Assembly: GCA_035685165.1 (NCBI GenBank)
Contig: DASRBI010000013.1
Coordinates: 62,001 to 126,000 of the forward strand
Direction of reading: 5' to 3'
DNA: 64,000 bases
Source of the DNA: DATFDN01 sp035685165
Lineage (GTDB): Bacteria > Pseudomonadota > Alphaproteobacteria > Acetobacterales > Acetobacteraceae
The notes beneath the pieces are model-generated. The model worked only from the letters and a program-made list of their open reading frames with translations. It was not told where the DNA came from and did no database searches. Positions 1 through 7,770 of the stretch are shown here, in pieces (the first letter of the stretch is position 1; each line of letters opens with the position of its first letter). Made by a program: the position numbers and the translations under genes.

Positions 1-271
1 CCACGAGCCGGAAATTGATCGGCACGACGATCATGCCGGCCTTGGACGCCGCCATGTAGATTTCCAGCCATTCGAGGCTGTTGTAGGCGAGCACCGCGAC
101 CCGGTCCCCCTTCCTCAACCCGAGGCCGAGCAGGGCGTTGGCGAGGCGGCACGCGCGCTCGTTCCACGCGGCGAAGCTGAGCGAGCGGTCGAGGTCGCGC
201 GCCCCGATCCGGTCGGGCGAAAGCCGCGCGTGAACCGAAAGCATCTGCCCGACCGTGAGCAGGTCCCTCAT
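1..271 (-). CDS. Acyl-CoA ligase / AMP-binding enzyme, N-terminal part (cut by window edge)
   Basis: The reverse strand reads from an ATG at 271 for 90 codons to the window edge. The translation begins MRDLLTVGQMLSVHARLSP and continues into GDRVAVLAYNSLEWLEIYMA and VPINFRLV. This is the standard N-terminal layout of long-chain fatty-acid or aryl-acid CoA ligases of the ANL superfamily. The catalytic core (P-loop STG motif and the acid-rich A8 region) lies outside the window, so substrate cannot be judged. The family activates a carboxylate as acyl-AMP and then forms the CoA thioester. It is divergent from the selenoprotein operon, with 211 bp between the two start codons, so the two may share a regulatory region. 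The family call is solid; the specificity is unknown. Confidence 0.85.
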   Translation of the reverse strand, partial: MRDLLTVGQMLSVHARLSPDRIGARDLDRSLSFAAWNERACRLANALLGLGLRKGDRVAVLAYNSLEWLEIYMAASKAGMIVVPINFRLV

Positions 272-357
272 GGTGCGTCCTCCGGGCGGCCCAACCTGCC
301 CGAGCTTAGGTTGTGACTATGTGAAAATGCAAAGCCCGCACGGAGCGCAAGATAATC

Positions 358-446
358 GTAGGGCGGGTGGCGCGCAGCGGAACCCGCCAGCGCGAGCGGG
401 GCCAAACTGTGCGTCGGCGGATTGCGCTTCGCTTCATCCGCCCTAC
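358..446. repeat. Dispersed palindromic element with GTAGGGCG / CGCCCTAC ends, copy 1
   Basis: An 89-bp intergenic element begins GTAGGGCGG and ends CGCCCTAC, so its termini are inverted repeats. It contains the internal block TGCGTCGGCGGATTG followed by CATCCGCC. A second full copy lies at 56340-56416 and a half copy at 20471-20497. It sits between divergent genes, just upstream of the selenoprotein ribosome-binding site. No open frame inside looks genuine. It resembles the REP- or MITE-like repeats common between alphaproteobacterial genes. Confidence 0.75.
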
Positions 447-482
447 AGTGGAGACGATAAGGCAGAGGAGGAGAATCGGGCC

Positions 483-2207
483 ATGAAGGGCGCGTACGCC
501 GTCGTATGGCCGCGCAGCGCGAAGGCGGTGGCGGCAAAGCCGCTCGCGCCGCGGCTGGAGACGCTGGAAGGCAAGACGATTGCCTTCCTTTGGGACAATC
601 TGTTCCGGGGCGACGAGATCTGGCCAATCCTCAAGGCAGAGCTGTCGCAGCGCTATCGCGGCATCCGCTTCGTTGATCACGACGCCTTCGGCTCCACCCA
701 CGGCGACGAAGAGCACCTTGTGCTGGCGGAGATGCCCGAGAAACTCCGGGCGCTGAAGATCGACGCCGTCGTGTCCGGGATGGGCTGCTGAGGGAGCTGC
801 ACGCCCGCCGTGCTGCGGGCGAGCGCGGTTGCCGAGCAGGCAGGCACCCCGACCTCGTCGCTCTGCTGCGAAGGGTTCCTGGGTCAGGCGAAGACGATCT
901 CGGTTGGGCTCGGTTATCCGAACCTCGCGCTCGCGAAGGTGCCGGGGCATGTCGATGTCCAGACGGCGGACGAGCTGCGGGCGAACGTGCTTGGCACCAC
1001 TGTCGCGCAGGTGATCGACAATCTGTGCGGGGAAGTCGCGGCGATGCAGATCGCCACCGACCCGGACCCCGAGGAGATCGTGTTCGAAGGAAGCTTCGAA
1101 GAGGTCAACCGGCTGTTCCTGGAGAACGGCTGGAGCGACGGGCTGCCGATCGTGCCGCCGACCAAGGAAAAGATCGCTTCGTTCCTCGCCTTCACCGACC
1201 TGCCGCACGAACATGCCATCGGCAAGCTGCCGCCCGACAATCGCATTGCCACAGTGTGGAATGTCGCTGTCAACGGCGTGATGGCGGGCTGCCGGCCGGA
1301 ATACATGCCGATCCTGGTGGCGCTGGTCGAGGCGATGGCCGATCCGCAATACGGCGTCGAGCATTCCGGCAACACGCCGGGGGCCGAGACGCAGATCGTG
1401 CTGAACGGGCCGATCATCAAACGGCTCGGGTTCAACTACGAGCAAGGAGCGCTGCGCGACGGGTTCCAGCCCAACACGTCGATCGGCCGCTTCTGGCGGC
1501 TTTATCTCCGCAATGTCGCGGGCTTCCTGCCGCACCAGAACGACAAGGGCACGTTCGGCAACACCTGGCGCGTCGTGCTGGCGGAGAACGAGGACGTGCT
1601 CGCCCGGATCGGCTGGCCGACGGTCGCGGCCGACATGGGCGTCGCCGCGGGCGAGAACGCCGTCACCATCTCGCGCTTCACCGGCGGCAATGTGATCGTG
1701 TCGGTGTTCGGCGACACCGCCGAGAAGGTGCTGCCCTATCTCGGCAACGCGCTGGTGTCGCACAGCGCCTGGGAACTGATCTTCACCGTCGGCATGGCGA
1801 GCGGCACCTATCGGCCGCTGCTGATCCTGAGCCCGCTGATCGCCGAGACGATCGCTAAGACGATGACGAAGCGGGACGTGCAGCAATGGCTGTTCGAAAA
1901 TGCGCGGATGCCGGCCTCGCTGTTCGAGAAGTATCTGTGGGGCTGGACCAATCTCGTGCCGGGCAAGCGCACGCTGAACGACTGGGTGCGGCTCGGCAAG
2001 CTGCCCAAGGCGTTCGCCGGCAACGATCCCGACCGGCTGGTGCCGCTCGTCACCAAGCCCGAGCACTTCATGATCGCGGTCGCGGGCGATCCGCTGCGGT
2101 CCAACTGCTATCTGCTCATCCACAACGGCATCTTGGGATTCCCGGTCAGCAAGACCGTGCGGCTGCCACCTGGTTGGGCCGAAAAACTGCGCGACGCCCA
2201 GGGATGA
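483..2207 (+). CDS. UGSC-family selenoprotein (in-frame TGA at 789-791 = selenocysteine 103), two-domain
   Basis: Start ATG 483 follows a purine-rich site GAGGAGGAG at 466-474. The frame is open to 2207 apart from one TGA at 789-791. Protein-like sequence continues across it without a shift: MGC-U-GSC-TPAVLRASA. The Sec-Gly-Ser-Cys motif is the one that names the UGSC family, so I read TGA as Sec103 of 574 residues. Residues about 1-190 form the UGSC domain, and C102, C106 and a later C-C pair could be redox partners of Sec. Residues about 200-574 are a second domain with GWSDGLPIVPPT and MAGCRPEYMP, repeated in the next gene. A bSECIS-like hairpin lies at 798-825. Its stop overlaps the next start (ATGA). 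Enzymatic function is unknown; a redox or reductive step on a small organic substrate is inference. Selenium machinery must be encoded elsewhere. Confidence 0.88.
798..825 (+). promoter_or_regulatory. Candidate bacterial SECIS hairpin
   Basis: In the mRNA, 802-808 (CGCCCGC) pairs perfectly with 815-821 (GCGGGCG) around a six-base loop CGTGCT at 809-814. A single A-A mismatch (801/822) separates this from three more pairs (798-800 with 823-825). The loop starts 17 nt after the TGA at 789-791 and has G as its second base. Known bacterial SECIS elements have a small apical loop with G among the first two bases, roughly 16-37 nt downstream of UGA, so spacing and shape fit. It would recruit SelB-GTP-Sec-tRNA. 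No folding program was run. Confidence 0.72.
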
Positions 2208-3409
2208 GCGACGCGGGCAGCCTGTGGATCGTCATTCCCACGGGCCAGCTCGCCTCCGGCGCCTGGGTGGACGATTTGCGCGGCGCGCCGGCCGCTCCGT
2301 TTCCGCGGCAGCGTGTGGAGGTGGTGCGCGGACCGCGCGCCGAGGAACGCATCCAAGAGTTGTTCCAGCGGCGCGGCTGGAGCGACGGCTTGCCGGTGGT
2401 GCCGCCGACCCTCGCACGGGTGAACGCGGCGCTGGCGTTCGCTCCACGCGCGCCTGGCGACGTGCTGGGCGAAATCGAGCCGCTCAAGGGGCTGGCGACG
2501 GTCGAGAAGATCGCCGCCAACGCGGTGATGGCGGGGTGCCGGCCGGAATATCTGCCGGTCGTGCTGGCCGCGGTCGCCTGCCTGCTCGACCCGGCGTTCA
2601 ATCTGCGCGGGGTGCAGACCACCGACGAGAACGTGGCGCCCCTGCTTCTCGTCAGCGGTCCCGTGGCGCTCGAATTGGACGTCAACGGCAGCTTCGGCGC
2701 GCTCGGCCCGGGCTGGCAGGCGAACGCGGCGATCGGCCGTGCCATCCGGCTCGTGATGCACAATCTCGGCGGCGGCCGGCCTGGAGTGGTCGGTTATGCG
2801 GGGTTGGCGCAACCGGGGCGCTACACGCTGTGCCTCGCGGAGAACGCGGAGAAAAACCCGTGGGAACCGCTGCATGTGGAGGCTGGGCTGGCGGCGAGCG
2901 CGAGCGCGGTAACGCTGATGCGCGCCGAGACGGTGATCAACGTCACCGGGGGACTGGCCGAGATCGCGAGTGTGATGGGCACCGCCGCCTCGGGGTTCGG
3001 GATTTTGTGGAGCGGGCGGCCGACGGTGCTGCTCGCCCCGGCAGTTGCCGCCGACTGCGCGCGGCGCGGGATGGGCAAGGACGCGGTGCGGCAATTCCTG
3101 TGGCGACACGGGCGGTGGCGGCGCGAGGAATGGCGGACCTCGTGGCTCGCGACGCGGATCGTCGCCGAGGGCGGCTGGCCAGACTGGGTGGAGGAGGCGG
3201 CGCGCACGGGCAATATTCCCGCTGCGCGGACGCCCGATGACATCGTGCTCTGCGTCGCGGGCGGCGACATTCCGATCCCGCAGAACGCCTATTGTCCGAG
3301 CTGGGGATTTCCGCCCGCCCGCATCACGCGCGAGGTGGCGCTGCCGCGCGATTGGACGGCGCTTCTGACCGCGGCGCGCGACGCGGCCGACGCCCTGGCC
3401 GCGAATTGA
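2204..3409 (+). CDS. Paralogue of the UGSC selenoprotein C-terminal domain, function unknown
   Basis: This 401-residue protein starts at ATG 2204, overlapping the selenoprotein stop by four bases, so the two are probably translationally coupled. It repeats the second domain of the selenoprotein: GWSDGLPVVPPT near residue 57, NAVMAGCRPEYLP, an IGRA(I)RL stretch, a central LAENAEKNPW segment matching LAENEDVLARIGW upstream, and a C-terminal WGFPPARITREVALP matching GILGFPVSKTVRLP. The UGSC domain itself is absent; about 45 poorly conserved residues stand in its place. The shared Cys in MAGCRPEY is a candidate functional residue. The two copies may form a heteromer, or this one may supply a second subunit for the same reaction. 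I do not recognise a characterised enzyme in either copy. Confidence 0.8.
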   Translation: MSDAGSLWIVIPTGQLASGAWVDDLRGAPAAPFPRQRVEVVRGPRAEERIQELFQRRGWSDGLPVVPPTLARVNAALAFAPRAPGDVLGEIEPLKGLATVEKIAANAVMAGCRPEYLPVVLAAVACLLDPAFNLRGVQTTDENVAPLLLVSGPVALELDVNGSFGALGPGWQANAAIGRAIRLVMHNLGGGRPGVVGYAGLAQPGRYTLCLAENAEKNPWEPLHVEAGLAASASAVTLMRAETVINVTGGLAEIASVMGTAASGFGILWSGRPTVLLAPAVAADCARRGMGKDAVRQFLWRHGRWRREEWRTSWLATRIVAEGGWPDWVEEAARTGNIPAARTPDDIVLCVAGGDIPIPQNAYCPSWGFPPARITREVALPRDWTALLTAARDAADALAAN

Positions 3410-3418
3410 GGGACGGTC

Positions 3419-4339
3419 ATGACGACAAGCCTATTCGACATCGCGGTGATCGGCGGTGGCATCACGGGCCTCACCGCCGCGCATCATGCGGCGCTGGCCG
3501 GGGCTTCGGTTGCGCATTTCATCGCGGGAGACGAACTGCCAGGCGGGCTGGTGATGAATGTCGGCGAGCTCGACGGCTGGCCCGCCACCGGGCCCACGGC
3601 GGGCGCCGAGCTTGCCGCCTGCTTGCTGCGGCGGAACCAGGAACTCGAAGTGACGGTCGCGGCGTCGCGCATCGACGCAATTGATGCGGGCGCAACCAAG
3701 ACCCTGCGCGGGCCGGAGGGCGCGTGGCGCGCGCGGCAGGTGATCGTGGCGACCGGCGCGGCGCTGCGGAGGCTCGACGCGCCGGGCGCCGAGCGGCTTG
3801 AAGGGCGCGGCGTCTCGCAATGCGCCTGGTGTGACGGCGGACTTTATCGCGGCAAGGATGTCGTGGTCGTCGGCGGCGGCGATGCGGCGCTGTCCGAGGC
3901 GATCCAGCTCGGCAAGTTCGCGCGCACGGTGACCATCCTGACGCGTGGCGAGACGTTCCGTGCGCGCCGCGGTTATGTCGCGCGCGTCGCGGCGGATGAG
4001 CGTTTCCGGCTGCGCTGGGCGAGCGAGATCGTGGAAGTGCTGGGCGGGGATTGCGTGCAAGGTGTGCGCGTGCGCGATCGCGAAACGGGCAGCGAGGAGA
4101 CGATCGCCTGCGACGGGCTGTTCGTGTTCATCGGGCTCGCCGCCAATACGGGGCTGCTCGGCGCGGAGGCCGCGCGCGATGCCGCTGGATTCGTGGTCAC
4201 GAACGACAAGCTGGAGACCGGGATGCAAGGCGTGTTCGCGGCCGGTGCCGTGCGGTCGGGGTATGGCGGGCGGCTGACGCATGCGGTGGCGGAGGCGACG
4301 ATCGCCGCGGAAGAAGCGGCGCGGCGGTGTGATTCTTGA
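3419..4339 (+). CDS. Thioredoxin-reductase-like NAD(P)/FAD oxidoreductase with CAWC active site
   Basis: A 306-residue low-molecular-weight thioredoxin-reductase fold. The FAD dinucleotide motif GGGITGL is near residue 12, the redox pair is Cys135-Ala-Trp-Cys138 followed by Asp-Gly, the NADPH motif GGGDAAL is near 152, and a C-terminal FAD loop GVFAAGAV is present. Classical TrxB has CATCDG; the Trp inside the pair is unusual. It follows the paralogue gene by 9 bp and so belongs to the same operon. A natural inference is that it uses NAD(P)H to re-reduce the selenoprotein or its partner, but that is not shown by sequence. A role as general TrxB is less likely given the operon and variant motif. 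Confidence 0.85.
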   Translation: MTTSLFDIAVIGGGITGLTAAHHAALAGASVAHFIAGDELPGGLVMNVGELDGWPATGPTAGAELAACLLRRNQELEVTVAASRIDAIDAGATKTLRGPEGAWRARQVIVATGAALRRLDAPGAERLEGRGVSQCAWCDGGLYRGKDVVVVGGGDAALSEAIQLGKFARTVTILTRGETFRARRGYVARVAADERFRLRWASEIVEVLGGDCVQGVRVRDRETGSEETIACDGLFVFIGLAANTGLLGAEAARDAAGFVVTNDKLETGMQGVFAAGAVRSGYGGRLTHAVAEATIAAEEAARRCDS

Positions 4340-4363
4340 ATTCCGAGCGTCGTCATCCTTCGC

Positions 4364-4396
4364 TGGTCATGGCCGGGCCAGACCCAGCCATGACCA
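4364..4396. repeat. Inverted repeat TGGTCATGGC ... GCCATGACCA
   Basis: Perfect 10-bp arms at 4364-4373 and 4387-4396 enclose 13 bases. It lies in the 215-bp gap between the reductase gene and the MFS gene and has no T-tract, so it is a palindromic repeat or weak attenuator rather than a typical intrinsic terminator. Its GGCCGGGC and CCATGAC words recur in the hairpin at 33101-33119. I see no gene in the rest of this gap. Confidence 0.6.
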
Positions 4397-4554
4397 TGCA
4401 AAGTAATGGCCAAGTATTCGAAACCGGACGCCGATCCGCCGCCGGGGCATGACGATAAACGCAGATTTTTGTATGCTGCGCGGTCGCGATCACGCCAAGC
4501 TTTAGCAAGAACAATCAGCGGCCTCGCTCCAGAGGCAAAGGGGAGACGACCAAA

Positions 4555-5850
4555 ATGACACGCCGGCGCTACTGGGTATACGGCCTGCTCTTTCTGCTGA
4601 ACACGATCAGCTACACCGATCGCGTCAACATGTCGCTCGCTGGACGTCCGGTGGCGCAGGAGTTTCACCTGTCGCCGGTTACGCTCGGCTACCTGTTCTC
4701 CTCATTCCTGTGGGCGTACGTGCTGATGATGCTGCCGGGCGGACGGCTGATCGATAGCCTGGGCGCGCATCGGGTGGCGGCGATGTGCTGCGCGCTGTGG
4801 TCGGTGGCGCAGATCTGCACCGGGCTGGCGGTCGGTTTCTGGACCATGCTGCTCGCGCGGCTCGGGCTCGGAGTGGGCGAGGCGCCCGTTTCGCCGATCA
4901 GCTATCGCAGCGTGCGCGACTGGGGGCCGCATACCGAGCACGGCACGGCAATCGGCGTGATCCAGGCGGGCACCTTGATCGGCCCGGCACTCGGCGCGCC
5001 GATCGTCGGCTGGCTGATCACCGTAATGACGTGGCGCGGATCGTTCTTCGTCACCGGCGCCGTCGGGCTTGTTTGGACGCTGGTTTGGATCGCGCTCGTC
5101 ACCACGCCCGAGCGCACGCGCTGGCTGCCGGACGCGGAGCGCCAGAAGATATTGGCTGAGCGCCATGTGGGCGAGCCGCCGCCGGTTTCGGAGGGAATTG
5201 GCTATCGCGGCCTGCTGCGTTCGCCCACCATGTGGGGCGTGGCGATCTCGCAGGGCTGCGCGGTTTATTCGCTCTATCTCTATCTGAGCTGGCTGCCGAA
5301 CTATTTGCAGACTACGCGGCATGTCTCGATGGTGGCGTCCGGCCTGTTCACCTCGGTGCCGTTTCTGGTCGGCGCGGCGGTGATCGTGATCGTGAACAAG
5401 ATCGGCGATGCGATTTTGACGCCTGAAACGTTGCGGAGCGGCAAACGACGGCTCGTGGTCGCGACATGCCTTGTGCTGACGGCGGGCGGCGTGTTCATCC
5501 CCTACGCGCAGTCGCTCGCGCTGGTTGTGCTGCTCACGATCCTGCCGGTGAGCTTCAGCAACACCGCGACTGCGGTGAATGCCGCGCTGACCAGCGATCT
5601 GCTGCGATCGCCGGGCGATGCCGGACGTGCTTTCGCGTTCCTGGTGCTGGGGGGCAACGTGTTTGGCCTGCTCGCGCCGATCGTCACCGGCTACATCGTG
5701 CAGGCCACGGGCAGCTTCTCATCCGCCTTCGTGCTCGCCGGCATCCTGGCGCTGGTCGGGGCGGCAACGTCGCTCCTGCTGACGCGGCACACCTTGGGCG
5801 AGGACACGCCCACGCTGACGCGCGCACCCGTCGCGGCGGCGGGCGTGTAG
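4555..5850 (+). CDS. MFS transporter, anion:cation symporter-like
   Basis: A 431-residue polytopic protein with about 12 hydrophobic segments. The opening, RRRYWVYGLLFLLNTISYTD, and the first-loop motif (LPGGRLIDSLGAHR) are typical of the ACS family that carries hexuronates, phthalates, glucarate or other organic anions with protons. The next segment GLGVGEAPVSP also matches that family. It follows the selenoprotein, paralogue and reductase set on the same strand after 215 bp and may import the substrate of that unit. GGGGAGACGACC lies just upstream of the ATG and contains the likely ribosome-binding site. The substrate cannot be read from the sequence. Confidence 0.85.
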   Translation: MTRRRYWVYGLLFLLNTISYTDRVNMSLAGRPVAQEFHLSPVTLGYLFSSFLWAYVLMMLPGGRLIDSLGAHRVAAMCCALWSVAQICTGLAVGFWTMLLARLGLGVGEAPVSPISYRSVRDWGPHTEHGTAIGVIQAGTLIGPALGAPIVGWLITVMTWRGSFFVTGAVGLVWTLVWIALVTTPERTRWLPDAERQKILAERHVGEPPPVSEGIGYRGLLRSPTMWGVAISQGCAVYSLYLYLSWLPNYLQTTRHVSMVASGLFTSVPFLVGAAVIVIVNKIGDAILTPETLRSGKRRLVVATCLVLTAGGVFIPYAQSLALVVLLTILPVSFSNTATAVNAALTSDLLRSPGDAGRAFAFLVLGGNVFGLLAPIVTGYIVQATGSFSSAFVLAGILALVGAATSLLLTRHTLGEDTPTLTRAPVAAAGV

Positions 5851-6011
5851 CCGCCGCCCGATCCAGTGCCGCCCCGTCGGGCAGTCCCGCGACCGGATCG
5901 GCTTCCATCGGCTCGAGAGCGGGAGCGACTTCGGTTCCCGAACGCGCCGGCTGCGCATCGGGTTCGTTTATGGATGTTGCGGCCAGCGTCTGGTTAATCT
6001 AATGTTAACGA

Positions 6012-6239
6012 ATGCGCCTCATTCTCCGGGCCATGATCGCGTCCAGTTCGCTCGCAGCGTTCTCGGCGTCCGTGATGAAGGCGGGCCTTGGGCCGGTGCA
6101 GGCGCCCGTTCCGCTGCGTCCGTTCGCCCCGGCACCCACAAACGCCCCCGCCTCGCCCCCTGTGTTGGTGGCGCCCGAGAAGCCCCCCTCCCCGCCGGCC
6201 ACGGCGCCGCGGGGAAGCTTGCTTGATCTGACGGTCTGA
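6012..6239 (+). CDS. Possible small proline-rich exported protein
   Basis: A 75-residue frame with a short basic, hydrophobic start (MRLILRAMIASSSLAAFSAS) that could be a signal peptide, followed by a Pro/Ala-rich tail. It ends just before the eroded ino1 region. No family is recognised and the ribosome-binding site is weak. Codon positions are G/C-rich as in neighbours. It could equally be non-coding, since 5851-6339 holds nothing else I can support. Confidence 0.3.
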   Translation: MRLILRAMIASSSLAAFSASVMKAGLGPVQAPVPLRPFAPAPTNAPASPPVLVAPEKPPSPPATAPRGSLLDLTV

Positions 6240-6339
6240 AGTCCTGAGGGGAGACGGCTGCGGACCGCGCTCAACTACATAGTGACCGGCATCGCTCAAT
6301 CCTTCGCCAAGCGAGCGTTCTGCGGAATGGGTCGGTAGC

Positions 6340-7005
6340 GGAGCGGGCATCTCCTTCTGCAAGGATGCAAACCGCCGGGAGGCGGTTCCCGGGCTGATAC
6401 ACGCGATGCTCGGGCCCTTTCATGTTGGTGACCTGGAGTTCGCCGAGGACGTGGCCGAGCGCAAGGTCGGCCGCGATCTGTCGGATGCGATCGTCGCGGA
6501 GGCCAACAAAACGAATGTCTCCACCCGCGTCCCATCGACGGGCGTCCTACGCCGCGCCGATCGCACCTATCAGCTCACTTTCGGCGGCAACACCGACTTC
6601 CTGAACATGCTGGAGCGGAACCAGCTGGAATCGAAAGAGCTCTCCAAGACCCGCGCGGTAACGAGCGAGGTCGGCGTACGGCTGCCGGAGGCGGCGGTGC
6701 ATGTTGGACGGAGTGATTATGTCGCTTGGTTGAGCGACCGGAAATGGTGCTATATCCGCATGGAGGGCACCAGGTGCGGTAACGTGCCGATCACATGCGA
6801 GGTGAGGCTTGAGGTTTGGAACCTGCCCAATTCGGCGGGCGTCGTGATCGACGTGGTGCGGCTGGCCAAGCCCGCGCGCGTCCACGGCATTGCCGGCGCG
6901 CTCGCCGGACCCTCGGCCTACCTGATGAAGAGCCCGCCCCGGCAGTTCCCAGATGCGGAGGCGCGACGACTGACCGAGGCTTTCATCGCCGGGGACACGC
7001 GCTGA
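6340..7005 (+). pseudogene. ino1: Myo-inositol-1-phosphate synthase, eroded (N-terminus lost, internal deletion)
   Basis: The frame translates as segments of actinobacterial-type inositol-3-phosphate synthase: VPGLIHAMLGPFHVGDLEF, KVGRDLSDAI, then GGNTDFLNMLERNQLESKEL, DRKWCYIRMEG, LEVWNLPNSAGVVIDVVRLA and SAYLMKSPPRQFPDAEA. Two losses are visible. The start with the NAD-binding GxGNCAS motif is missing; upstream codons run into a stop at 6283. Also, roughly 130 central residues expected between the DLSDAI region and DRTYQL-GGNTDFLNML are absent, although the reading frame is kept. Intact enzymes have about 360 residues, so this cannot be a functional synthase. An ATG at 6406 would still give a 199-residue product. 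The histidine phosphatase gene begins 3 bp after its stop. Confidence 0.85.
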
Positions 7006-7008
7006 GCC

Positions 7009-7611
7009 GTGGCGGCGACCACCTTCCACCTGATCCGCCACGCCACCTACGAGTTGCTGGATCGCGGCATCCTCGCCGGCCGCACGCCGGGCTGGGGCCT
7101 GAACGAAGCGGGCCGCGCCCAGGCGGCGGCCCTCGGGCGGCTGCTCGCCGGAACCCGGCTCACCGCGCTGATCGCGAGCCCGATGGAGCGGGCGCAGGAG
7201 ACGGCCGCGGCGATCGGCGATGGGTGCGGGGTCGCGATCGAGACCGATCCGGCGTTCGACGAGGTCGATTTCGGTGACTGGAGCAATCTGCCCTTCACGG
7301 TGGTGCGCGACGATCCGCGCTGGCCCGCGTTCAACCGCCTTCGCAGCCTTTGCGCCCCGCCCGGCGGCGAGACGATGCTCGATGTGCAGCGACGCGCCGT
7401 AGCCGCCGTCCGGCGGCTCGCGGAGCGATACCCCGGCGGCGAGATCGCCATCGTCACGCACGGGGACGTGGTGAAGGCGCTGCTCGTGCATGTGCTGGGT
7501 ATGGCGCTCGACTTGTTTCACCGGCTCGACATCGCACCCGCTTCGCGCAGCACAATCGTGCTAGGCGCGGACTATGCGCGCGTGATAGCGATCAATCTGC
7601 CGCCGGATTGA
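7009..7611 (+). CDS. Histidine phosphatase family protein
   Basis: GTG start at 7009, three bases after the inositol-synthase remnant. The 200-residue product carries the branch-1 signature LIRHA (Arg10-His11), the NEAGRAQA and SPMERAQETA segments, an acidic DEVDFGDWSN stretch and the second catalytic His in VTHGDVV. These are features of phosphoglycerate-mutase-like phosphatases that pass phosphate through a phosphohistidine. Position right after ino1 suggests it once removed phosphate from inositol phosphate or a related sugar phosphate; that is inference. The gene itself looks intact. Confidence 0.85.
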   Translation: MAATTFHLIRHATYELLDRGILAGRTPGWGLNEAGRAQAAALGRLLAGTRLTALIASPMERAQETAAAIGDGCGVAIETDPAFDEVDFGDWSNLPFTVVRDDPRWPAFNRLRSLCAPPGGETMLDVQRRAVAAVRRLAERYPGGEIAIVTHGDVVKALLVHVLGMALDLFHRLDIAPASRSTIVLGADYARVIAINLPPD

Positions 7612-7770
7612 ACAGCAGGAAGGCGCGGCCGTCCCAGAGCGTGAAGGGTGCCTCTTCGTTCACGACGGACGAAGCCGAAGCGTTCCTGGAGAGCCATCAG
7701 GCCGCGAGCACGCGCCCGGTTGCCCGAACGGGACGACGGTGCTGCCGTTAGCCGCGGAGGAGGGCTGCGC

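Noticed and set aside
789..791. Reading TGA as a true stop, with a separate gene starting near 810
   Set aside because: The frame and family motif continue straight through (C-x-G-S-C-TPAVLRAS), no ribosome-binding site precedes 810, and a SECIS-like hairpin overlaps it.
306..2123. 605-codon reverse-strand frame across the selenoprotein gene
   Set aside because: Long antisense frames are expected in GC-rich DNA. The translation is low-complexity Arg/His-rich and matches no family, while the forward strand carries clear homology.
7612..7770. Gene fragment on the reverse strand between phosphatase and lactonase (reading EEAPFTLWDGRAFLLFNP in one frame)
   Set aside because: The reading frames are short and shift, and no start or family could be assigned. 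It may be a remnant, but this is too weak to list.
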